Part shown: one piece after another, positions 53,722 to 64,000 of the stretch
Position numbering within the stretch: position 1 is the stretch's first letter
How the letters are laid out: every line of letters begins with the position of its first letter
DNA from: Hydractinia symbiolongicarpus
Taxonomy: Eukaryota; Cnidaria; Hydrozoa; Anthoathecata; Hydractiniidae
DNA length: 64,000 nt
NCBI RefSeq assembly: GCF_029227915.1
Contig: NC_079885.1
Span: 11,789,001-11,853,000, forward strand
Direction of reading: 5' to 3'
Program-made: the position numbers and the translations under genes
The notes under the pieces: model-generated
What the model was told of the DNA's origin: nothing
Databases searched by the model: none
What the model saw: only the letters and a program-made list of their open reading frames with translations

Positions 53722-56178
53722 GCGAGGCTCTAACATCATTCCAGTGGATTTCCGCCTAATACACGTCAATTAATGTCCCATACAAACCAGTGATGGAGGG
53801 TGAAGGGCAATGTTTTCATTTTTGACGGTGGACTGATATGATTTGTTGGACTGTGTGCAGTGTGTGGATGTGGCTGAACTTAACTGAACGCGTAGCTAAA
53901 GTTGTGATGTTATGGCATGAATAATTTCTTGATTGATTCCTAACAAGTCTTCTTTATAGAGCCTTTTTAACCCTGTGTTACTTTATGTTGAAAACAGTGG
54001 ATGCGATGTTGTGATATATGAAGAAAAAAGAAGTAACATCTAACCTTTGAGGAGCAGGGCTTGGATTCCAAGTTTAATTTAGGTTAGCCCCAATTTGGCT
54101 ACTACTCTTTACATTAAGATTATTCCAAACTGTAGAATAGAGTAACCCTTCATAAAACTTTTGGTTGAGGAAAACACGGAAGTTTCACAGTTAAACTCTC
54201 ATAAAAAAGCTTGCTTTTAAACAAACAAGAAGTAAAAGTATTTAAATTTTTAAATTAAAGTAAAGCTGAATTAGCAAAAACTCTAAAACTACACAATATT
54301 TCAGGTTTGAAGTTAGAAAACAAAGATTATATGAAAAATTTAGCCCTTATTTATAAAGAGGTGACCAGGTAGGCGACGTGTTTTCCCTAATCACAATAGC
54401 TAGCTACTCTAAAAAATACAGACCTGTAATACACCTTTACAATAATTCAAGAAAAATAACACTCCATTGCAGCTTATTTAGCGATCGGAGGAGGTAAACA
54501 TCACACTTTTATAAGAGTTTATTAAGGAGAAAACACGTTTTTTTGTGATAACTTTTCTTGCCGCGTTTTTTTTTATGAAAAGTGCACATAAGTTGTATCT
54601 TATTATTATCAACGTTTCCTGAAAATTTGAAAGAAATTGATACAATGGAAGTTAAAAAACTGGAGAAAACACGGTTTCGTCTCTAACAAACTCTCATAAA
54701 AACACAATTTTTACCTCCTTTTTTCCGATAATGTAAAACGATGGAGAGCCGTAGGAACGCATTTGCAATTGAATTATCGTAAAGGTGTATTAGTTTAAAA
54801 GTATCTGGCTACTAAAAAAATTGCATGTTTCCATAAATTTTGGTGCTGAATACAAATATGTTGGTCATTTTTGTTGAAAATAAATAGAAAATTTTAAGCA
54901 TGTTAAGAGGTCCCCACGATTTATGCCAGAAAATTTATGGATAATAACCCACTGTGAAATTTCTTCTTTTTAGTCTTACATTTTTTCATGACTTTTTCTT
55001 AATTCTCTTTCATTTTTGCCTTAACTTTCTCCAGGCGCAACAAAATCTCCCTCAAAGTATCAAAATTTTTCCATAATTATTCCTTGAACTTTATCTTAGT
55101 GTAGTCACCCTGCACCAGGATGCATGATATCACTGAAGGAGGAGCTTGAGGGAAATTGATATTTAGGAGAGCTGGGGCAAATTACTCTGCGTATTTTGTT
55201 AAATGTGATAAAAAGTATTTATATGGGTGGGTACAAATATGCTGATGTTAATGTATGCTATATATTTGATGACATTGTTCTTTAGAAATAAATATTCAAT
55301 ATCTTAAACTTCTTAGTTAAAAAAATGGTTCTTCACAAAGTCTTGAGATTGTAAGTATTATTTTCCGCATAATGTTGTATATATCCAGACATCCTGAGAT
55401 CTCTTAGAGTAAAAATCTTTAAATTTCAAAAACTAAGTAAATGAAATTTAGGGTGCAAAGATTAAGACGTCCATACTGGTATATCATTCTGCAACCTTTA
55501 CAAAAAAATTTTATTTAAACTATTTTTAGATTCCTAATTTTCCAAGAACTGAAATGAAAAGCTCTTGCAGGCTGAAAGACTAGATTCTTTAGTCAAAATT
55601 AACCACCATTTTTGTAAAAAGACTTGCCCAGGCAAAGTGAACTTGAATGTATATATAATGTAAGAAAAAAAAAAAGGAATCTTGTTTGACTGTAACACTG
55701 CACATATATAGTATAGTATAGTGTATTCTGACAATAATTTCAGGTTACAACAACCTCTAGGGTCAGCTCATAATAAATAGATAAAAAAACAAAACAAAAA
55801 AAACCCAGAAAATAAAAGTAATTAAATAATAAACTCCCTGGACAAGAATGGAAGCTCGGTAAAGAACATGGATAAGATTTGAATAAACCTTATAGCAGCT
55901 ACCTAAAAGCAATTGAACAAGGAGGCTTCTCAGTCAATTTGAGTAAATACATTTACACTGCGATTTCGAATACATCTGTGTACCAGGCATGAAATACTAT
56001 GATTTTAAATTTTTAATACTTCTTAAAATGTAATTGGTAAAATATTTAACTTTGCTTTAGATTATAAATAAAATTTGAGAAAAAGGCAATTAAAAAAAAA
56101 TAATGATCGCAAAACAATCAAACAAACACAAACAAACAAGAAAAGAGTATGATAATAAAGAAATTAGTGAGGTTAATC
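53722..56178. other. No recognisable gene
   Basis: AT-rich. CTCATAAAAAA-type motifs recur at 54198 and 54696 next to AACTCTC. A TATAGTATAGTATAGTGTAT run lies at 55707-55726. No domain or exon was recognised, though a 5' exon of SAC1 could be hidden here. Confidence 0.4.
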
Positions 56179-56206
56179 TCAAAAAAAAAAAAAAAAAAAA
56201 AAAAAT
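56179..56206 (+). repeat. Poly(A) run
   Basis: About 26 consecutive A residues. It lies just beyond the 3' end of the minus-strand LINE fragment but would be poly(T) on that strand, so it is not that element's tail. Confidence 0.8.
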
Positions 56207-56244
56207 TGTTCAAACACCCCATTCACAAAGACACTCCTCCCTAT

Positions 56245-56736
56245 CTAATATATGAAATTAGTAATATCCAGATCATAATAATATAATTGGTCTTTATCAG
56301 ACCATAATTTGTCTAGCTTCATTTTAAATTGATTCACTGTGTTACATGACACTGTGTCCTCAGGTAAAGAATTCCATAAAGTCACTACACGATTCGTGAA
56401 TGAGAACTTTCGCAAATCCAAGTTACAGCTTCTTTTAAAAAGTGCTTTATCGTGAGCTCTGGTGTTAGACAATTTTGGCAATAACAAGTTCTCAGTAACA
56501 GCTTCGTCATAAACATTATTAGTTATCTTGAATGTCTCAATCATATCTGCTCGATATCTTCTGTAGAATAATGAGGGAAGTTTCAGTAACCTGAGCCTTT
56601 CATCATATGTTAAATCCTTCATACCAGGGAGCATTTTCGTAGCTCTACGTTGTACGTTTTCCACAATCAACATAAATATATAGTGTATCCAACTTTCCGT
56701 CATAAACTTTATGGATGTGAATAAGGTTACTGCCAC
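56245..56736 (-). pseudogene. 5'-truncated LINE, C-terminal part of ORF2
   Basis: 163 uninterrupted codons, of which about 138 are LINE-like: VENVQRRATKMLPGMKDLTY, DERLRLLKLPSLFYRRYRAD, FSFTNRVVTLWNSLPEDTVS and VNQFKMKLDKLW. This is the conserved tail after the reverse transcriptase in CR1/Jockey-type LINEs. The similarity stops near 56680, as expected for 5' truncation. It is a different family from the LINE at 49190 and less decayed. Confidence 0.75.
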
Positions 56737-56739
56737 CCT

Positions 56740-58033
56740 CTTTAATCAGCCTCACCCCTTACAATTAGGTTTACCAATATTAATTTAGTAAAAATAGTTT
56801 ATTTTTAAACATGAGTGACACTGCATATGGAGGAAAAGGGATAGAATAATAGATTTTTTAGAAAGATTATGTGATTAGTTTATTTCCCACTTATATATTT
56901 ATATTTTAAATATGTCATCACAAAAGGAATAATCTTGAAAAGGGATGAAAGTTTATTTAATTTTACAGCTGGATTCAGTGATTATCTGATAATATACATT
57001 TGTGAGTGACACGACAAGAAAATGTGAGTGACACTAACCTGTCACAGGTAAAAATGATTTTACAGATTTTTCAATTGAAACATAAGTTAAGACATACTGA
57101 TGGAAACCCTTGCTGTTAGCAATGTGTAGTCAATGCTCAGCATTGTTTTAATAAGCATTTTAGTTATATTTACCAGAGAACCTCAAATGCAATATAGATA
57201 TTGACTGTATGTAATAATATATATACCACACTGCATTTTGATCCGATTCTAGTTTTCACCATTTATTAGTGTCACTTTTACGCAGGCATCTAACTCTGTA
57301 ATTTCTGTTAACAATTATATAGAACGATTTGCCCAATGTGACAAGCTACTACAATTATTTATGATTAATGAAATTTAAGAAATAACATACAATCCTAAAA
57401 ATTCAATATGTTTTGTTCATTTTTTTTAAGTCAACACATGTTTAGCATCTTTTACTATAAGAAGTTACCAACTACATACAGAAAAATACGCTGTGAATAA
57501 ATGTACTTATGAGTGAAATATAGCCAGAATTTTTTTTATTTCCCTTACTAGCTTGCTGGTGTTTGCTCACCCATTTTTACTATTTTATTTTTGCTTTTCT
57601 TTCAAAGAAATTTTAATATGATTGTTGTTGCAGGTATAATACCCATTGTTTAGCAATTAAAATTACAGACACTAAAAAAAAAGTTTTTTGCTTAAAACTG
57701 ATATATTCACATATCACCTTTTAAATGACTTTACCCAAACTTAGCCATATATAAGTATGTTTTAATTTGAGCTTCCAGCATTTAGCAGATGATCATCTTA
57801 CACAGTGGTATTTGTACTAAAAAAGTACTTAACAGGATTAATAGTGGCCACGGTTCAGAAGTGCACATCTTATATAGGTGACCTGGAAATCAGGTTTGCT
57901 TGTGTAAAGCTAAAGTTTAAAAGAGCAACAAGACGTGTATATAAGTATTTTAAGACAGGAATAGTGGGATTAACAAAGGTTTGGATAAAAGCTTCTTCCT
58001 TAATAAACTGTTTTGTTCTGCTATTGTATTTAG
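56740..58033. other. Upstream region of the SAC1 exons, no exon identified
   Basis: Holds several GTGAGTGACAC or AGTGTCAC motifs (56812, 57003, 57024, 57270). The first SAC1 exon, which should end with two bases of a split codon, could not be identified here. Confidence 0.35.
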
Positions 58034-61000
58034 ATACACCACCAATGAAAAGTTTTATGTCCAGCCATTAGGACAAGAATCAACAGATGGCAAGATATTG
58101 GAAATTGATCGTGTCACTTCTGAACTGGTACTTCATGGTAATCTTAACTTGTTTTTATTTGTATAAAAGCAAATTTAGGATGCCACAGTTTTTATTTAGA
58201 GTACTGTTAATTAAAACCAAATCAAATACAATAAAATATTTTTGTTCTTTTCCATCTCGTTCATTTTTTGTTGAGTAAAAGTAATAACTTATTAGACTGT
58301 ATCACTTTATATGTGTTTACTGTTAGATAACAAAGGACAAATTCCACCAAGATCAGCAGAAAGTAGAGAAATATATGGAATTCTGGGAATTTTAAATTTA
58401 CTTGCAGGTAGGTTATTTTTAATATTTAGCAAAACAAATGAATCAATTAAGCTAAAGCAATACTTTTTCACTACATGCTACAAAAAAGATATTTTTGTAA
58501 ATCATGTACAGCAGTGTACGCTTTAATTTGGATTTGCTTATTTTCACAATAGATCTATAAAGTTTATATACACTATGTATAACTTGAATAGTATTAATTA
58601 TAAACTCGTTAATTTGACAAATAAAAGTTGAAAATAAACAAAAAATAAGATAATTTAACATATTTGTTAACATTTTCTTTTTTAGGACCATACCTTGTTG
58701 TTGTGACAAAACGGAAACTTGTTGGTTTGATATCAGGGGAAGAGATATGGCAAATGAAGGAAGCAAATATTTTACCTTTTCCAAAAGGAACTATGCACTT
58801 AACAGAAAGTCAGGTGTGAAATCTGTGTGTTACAATACAAAATCCTTTTTGGAGAAGAGTTTTGTCAAGTGTTACAGTCATTTTGAACGTGATTCAATTG
58901 GTGTTTCAATATGGAAAACAAATACCTCTTTTTTAATGCTTATCTCTTACAAGTTCTTTTTAAAGGTGGCAAATGATATGAATGCCTCCCTCTTTAAACA
59001 CCTTTCATTTTTTTTTTGTAAGGTAACTTAAAAGACAAACAGGATGCAGGATATTTCGAACAGATTCTCTTGTTGTGCTTACGTTTGATAATGAATATAA
59101 TAATATCTATACTAGTAGTGGCTTAACCATTCAAGATCATAAAGCAATGTCTGCAGTAATACAAGTTAATCAATTTTCTTTTTTAGGCCCGTGACAATAA
59201 AGTGTTTTTACAAATGGCTCAACAAGCATTACAAACGGATGGCTTTTATTTTTCTTATACGCACGATTTAACACATAGTCAGCAAAGATTACAAAATACC
59301 AGTACAGATTTTAAACAATTACCGCTATATGAAAGGGTAAGTCTCCTCGTTGTCTTTTTTAACGTAGCTTTAGCTTGTTCGCTAAATATTAGTTTAGAAC
59401 TAAATTAACAAAATGAACTTTGGACCTTGTGTGGCGAAGTTTTTTTAAAAGTATTGAATAGTGCGATATGTTCTCTAGAAGGTTTAAGGTGATCATTGTG
59501 ATGAAAACCACACCTACCAAGACTGGTCTTTTGTTTGCATCCTGTTCTATAAAAATAAATAAAATATTTACTGTATAACAAATTCTCAGCTCACAGATTT
59601 TCATACTGAATCTTTGTAACAGACCAGTTAAGAAAGATGTGTATATTATCAAGTTTGTTTGAAGCTCATTAAATGAACTTCTTTCCAGGCTGATCCCAGA
59701 TTCATTTGGAATCACAGTATGTTACGAATGCTAGCAGTTCAACCTGAGGTAATTAACAACATTAAATTATTTAATCTAATGAAATAAGTTAACTTTTTAG
59801 CAAAATTATGTATCGATTGGCAAGCTATCTGTTAACTTGTTTTAAAAGAGTCCGTCTGCAATGTTTTATTGTAACGACAATTACATCTAGATCTTGTTCC
59901 GTGCACTCCTATAAAGAAGTTCAACAAATGTTTTTTATTTATTGGTTTCTCCTGAAATGCCACATAGTTAACTTTGTCTAGCAATTTATAATGTCAGAGC
60001 TCAAACTGTATTTATATAACGCTAATTTTTCGTTCATAATGGCATGAATAAATGATTTGTGTATTATTTTTTTTAGCTTGGACCATTCACTCTTCCATTA
60101 ATGCATGGATGTATCATTTCAACTTATCTTTTAATGTTTTCTGTCTAAGTTTGTTTACTTGTGATTTTAAAAAGGCTACAAACAAAATAATTTCTATTAC
60201 CTTAACTTTAAATTTCAACAGTTGTTTCAATCAAAAAATGTTCCATAAAGCAGTTCACCTTTGACTTTGTTTTGATTTCGAGAAGAAGTTGTTATCGCGC
60301 AGGTGGTGTATTAATGTCAACTATTTTTATCACCATTACCAGCATTTGTCCTGATGGGGAGTCAACAGTCCTATAATCTCCTAGGCTTTTTACTTTATCC
60401 GAGCTTCTCTCTAAAATCCTACAAATACCTTAAAAAGGTGTTTTTCGGAGTATCTTCCAAGCTTCCATTTTAATCTAATTTTTAAAGTTCGGGGTAGAAA
60501 AAATGAGTACCATTCTGGCAAGGGGTCTCGGCTCAGGTTGAATGTGCAGACAGTAAAATTAAAAATGATAACAAAAATCGAAGGGAAATCTTCAGAACCA
60601 AACTTGTATGAATCTACAATTTTATATTCACTCTTGCCAAAGTTGTAAATGTTAAATTTTTTTTACAGGAACAAGGTACAATATTCGCGGAGTAGATGAT
60701 GAAGGAGAGGTGGCCAACTTTGTTGAAACAGAACAGTTATTGTTTTACGACGGATCGGTTGCTTCTTATGTCCAGGTGAAATATTTATTTAGTGAAGTGA
60801 AATGGAATAAGTACTTTCCAAAATTCAGATATGCGACATTTATAACGCAATTGCCCTGAATAAATCCACCATGTTTTCGTTAACCCTATTAGTCCAGCAC
60901 AGTTAAAAAATATTTCTCTGCATGATTGAGGGTCTACAGAATCAATTTCTACAGCTTAAATGATGCATTCGTATGTAAGTCGCATGGTCTGTATAACAAT

Positions 61001-63670
61001 ACTCTTATTCTGTACTTAAATTGGGGGCATGCAGCTTTATTTTATACCCCCTGCAGAGTTATGTCATTACTCCACAAAATATCGATGCGGGTATGGAAAA
61101 CAGGCGAATTCCCGTAGATTTTCTGGCGGGTAAATGCCCGTAGATTTTTTCACATTTTATTCAGTGTTCTCGATGTCATATACTTTTCATTTTTAGACAC
61201 GTGGATCAATCCCACTGTATTGGTCTCAGTTTCCAACGATAAAATACAAACCTATACCAGCGATTGCTAGTGATAAAGATCATGTAAGATTTACCTTTGT
61301 GTCGTTTTGCATTAGAATAGACCTTGTCGGGTTGTTGGTCCCAAACTTTATGCTCTTTTAAGAATGTTGAATAAAATAAACGTTTCCCAAGATTATATTC
61401 TTTGACTACAACCTAAAACATCTTACGAGAAATTTAAACTTAAACACGAAATAAGAAGAGATGATAGGAGGAAGACTTCATACACCAGTCAATGGTTTGC
61501 AACAACCAAAATTTTTGTAAAAATTTTAGTCGCCTACATTTTCTGTCAATGAAAAACTTACTTTATCAAACATTTCCTGCTTGGCTCTGATAAGCATTGT
61601 TTAACGTTGACACACACAAAAAAATTACAATCAACAACCAATAGTCCACCCATGATACTTTGAAGCAGTTGATTGATTCATGCTTATTCGTTTTGCTTCT
61701 AGATTGCAGCTTTTCGGAGACATATTGATAACCAGTTAGTTTATTATGGAAAACAAGTTTTAGTTAACTTGGTTCGTAGCAGTTTTATGCGCTTTATCGC
61801 CATTTCTATTTCATGTCTCCTAATTTTGTAATCTTTGTTTTACCTTGGTAGTAGCAACATTATAAATTACTGTATTGTCCAGCCTTTTCAAAGAAAATTC
61901 ACAATATATTGTTTTACTCATGATGTGCTGATTTTAAGGTTTAACTGTTGGGAATTGTGGAAATGTTAATAATCTTGTTCTTCTATTTTAATCTATAATG
62001 CACATACAAACACATCTAGTGTAATTGTCCGTGCATACCGCCATTTTATCAGTTTTATGAATGTTTTTTATTGCTGTAGATTGACCAGAAAGGCGTTGAA
62101 AAACAATTAGGTGAAAGAATGGAAGCCGCATCAAAAACAAGTGGATATTCGGAAATACAATTGAAGTAAGCACCTAACCAACAAAATTTTAAGATAAAAG
62201 AGAAGGCTTGCATCTATCCCACAGTTTTAAAGTTTGAGTTAAGATGTTGTAAACATTTGAACATTTCTCATAACTTAAGGAATTTTGTATCTCTTCATTT
62301 TTGTTGAACTTGTAAGTAGTGCAAGTATCAAAGAGAAAAAAATAAAAAAAAATTAAATTGTTAAAAGCTTTTGCGGATGAACATTATTTTATGCTCTTTT
62401 GCGTTTTATTTTTTGTTTTAAAAATTGCAAAGGTAAATTTCTGTTACCCATGAAATTTACTCTGCGAATTTCCAGAATGATATGTTTTCCTATGAAACAG
62501 AAAACTTCCATTTCAACCGACTGCGAAAATTAATTCTAGCGAAGTAAAGGCTGCGCCGTCAACTGTGAAATTGTCTTGCTAGAATTTATGCGATTAAATC
62601 AGTTGCTTAATGTTGTTTTTCTCTCGCTTAGATATATCGCCTTTGATTTTCATAAAGAATGTAGCAAAATGAGATGGCATCGTCTTCAAATATTGATGGA
62701 TATGTTGAACGATCTCATCGACCAAGCGTCGTACTTCGCAGTTGATCGAAACAAAGAAGTATTAGAAGAACAAAGCGGTGTCGTCCGCACGAACTGTATG
62801 GACTGTTTGGATCGAACGAATGTCGTGCAGAGTTTAATAGCCCGCAAAATTCTTCAACTGCAGCTGTACAAGTTCGGTATAATTGGCAAAGAAAATAAAA
62901 TTGTTGATTTTGACGAGTTTGAGTTTATTTTTAAAAATATTTGGGCAGACAATGCAGACATGTGCGCGCATCAATACACAGGCACGGGTGCGTTAAAAAC
63001 AGACTTCACAAGGTAATTAAAATTTTATTTTTATTTTTTTTCTTCCGGAATAAACCTTCCCAGTACCTTGCTGTTAATATGGATCTTGAAAAACAAGCTC
63101 GAGTGTATTAAAGTCTTAAATTTGAGCTACTGATTGCTCACCTAGAAAATCTATTTTTTGTGTGATTGTCGCAATGGAAACTATCGATCCACGTTTTTTG
63201 GTCATTGTGGAGGGCAGTATTTCCAGGACCTCTTAGAGTCAAAGTCTCAACGCTTTCGGGAGTATTAAATTTATTAAAGCGTTACCTGGAGACATAATTC
63301 GCCCTCTTCTGTATCATATCGTTCTTTTGGTCATGGTGACAGGCCCTGTACCCACGACTTGTTGCAACCAAACTCTGAACCGCTACCGGCAGTAGTGAGT
63401 TTTGTTACGGCGTTACCATGTAATAAAGACATGATTCGCCCTGTTTATTATATTGTTTTTTTTTTAAATGTTCGTTATTCCGACCATTTTTTTCTTTCTA
63501 CCATTTGTTACTGTTGTTGTTTTTTTGACATGTCATTTAGCCGTATGATCTGTAGTCGATTTTGTTTTTATCTTAGAACTGGTAAAAGATCTAAGTATGG
63601 TTTACTACAAGATGGCGTCAACTCAATGATACGATATTATAAAAATAATTTTTCTGATGGTTTCAGACAG
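58034..63670 (+). CDS. SACM1L: Phosphatidylinositol-phosphate phosphatase SAC1, 13 internal exons (partial)
   Basis: SAC1 is an ER/Golgi membrane enzyme that removes phosphate from phosphoinositides, mainly PI4P. Exons: 58034-58137, 58327-58407, 58686-58813, 59187-59336, 59689-59748, 60077-60110, 60222-60302, 60669-60775, 61197-61283, 61703-61771, 62080-62165, 62632-63012, 63577-63670. All join in phase with GT/AG borders and give about 487 codons. They align in order with animal SAC1: [85 protein letters not shown], then the catalytic CMDCLDR (CX5R) in [15 protein letters not shown] near 62795. [20 protein letters not shown] and [17 protein letters not shown] follow. All key residues are present. 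The N-terminal exon (about 12-15 residues) was not found; the two membrane helices at the C-terminus must lie beyond 64000. Confidence 0.93.
62795..62815 (+). other. SAC1 catalytic CX5R motif
   Basis: Encodes C-M-D-C-L-D-R in the 62632-63012 exon, followed by T-N. The first cysteine is the nucleophile and the arginine binds phosphate in Sac-family phosphatases. The motif is intact. Confidence 0.9.
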
Positions 63671-64000
63671 GTACTCTAATTGATATTATAGTTCATTTAC
63701 TGTTGTTTTTCACGCTGTGTAAGTCTTCAAAAGAAAGCGTAGAAATGTATTTGTTGCTAAAAAACGCACCTCCTTTAGTCAGTTTCTTGACTGGTAAGAT
63801 ACTTTCTAACCGTATATGTCGTACGGTATAGATCAGTTTTGGTGCAACGACGTAATGTTTTGATTTTGCGTCGTGCATGCGCGCATACACAGGTAAAATT
63901 ATTATAAAGAACACGATCTACGATCGAAGAATCCATATAAAAAAAGCTGCACTGAAATAATTATAACCTGCACGAGAGAAAGAAGATAATAGTTAAAAAA

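Noticed and set aside
56179-56206. Poly(A) run as the tail of the adjacent LINE fragment
   Set aside because: Wrong strand for the minus-strand LINE.
58747-59031. 94-codon ORF overlapping a SAC1 exon
   Set aside because: Different frame from the exon at 58686-58813 and continues into the intron.

Overview
The window is AT-rich nuclear DNA from an animal, most likely a cnidarian (perhaps a hydrozoan). This is inferred from the split, intron-containing genes (SAC1, an EGF/pentraxin-type membrane protein) and from the mobile-element set (PAT/Ngaro- and DIRS1-like YR retrotransposons, Helentron, pogo, PIF/Harbinger, THAP/YqaJ/HIRAN/SWIM remnants, LINEs, a SINE, many MITEs). The species cannot be named from the sequence alone.

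Layout. 1-415 is a dispersed repeat. 633-5789 is a nearly intact tyrosine-recombinase retrotransposon on the minus strand with split direct repeats, gag, RT/RNase H and YR genes; gag and RT share one frame and are separated by a single TGA followed by CTA. 5790-11200 has no recognisable gene. 11229-12150 holds a possible terminal exon of a membrane protein and a TATA-preceded possible first exon. 12400-20200 is a graveyard of DNA-transposon remnants (THAP, HIRAN, pogo, DDE_1, zinc finger, YqaJ) and repeats. 20200-25500 is repeats and a MITE. 25524-29545 is a decayed DIRS1-like element with inverted termini. 31114-31455 is a small single-exon secreted protein on the minus strand with a TATA box. 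32400-41300 holds a Helentron remnant, a minisatellite, a pogo pseudogene, a two-gene PIF/Harbinger element and tandem duplications.

42392-48224 is a three-exon host gene on the plus strand encoding a type II membrane protein with an EGF domain and a pentraxin/LamG-like domain. Its exons join in phase 1-1 and give 358 residues; its first intron carries an antisense SWIM-finger pseudogene. 49190-52015 is a LINE remnant interrupted by other repeats, including a 48-bp near-perfect palindrome. 53053-53721 is a MITE-like element with a tRNA-derived SINE inside it. 56245-56736 is a 5'-truncated LINE. 58034-63670 holds 13 exons of the phosphoinositide phosphatase SAC1 (plus strand), including the catalytic CX5R exon; the first exon and the C-terminal membrane exons are not seen here.

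The two clear host genes point the same way (plus strand); the rest is dominated by layers of mobile DNA. All exon borders were read by eye from GT/AG sites, reading phase and family similarity.
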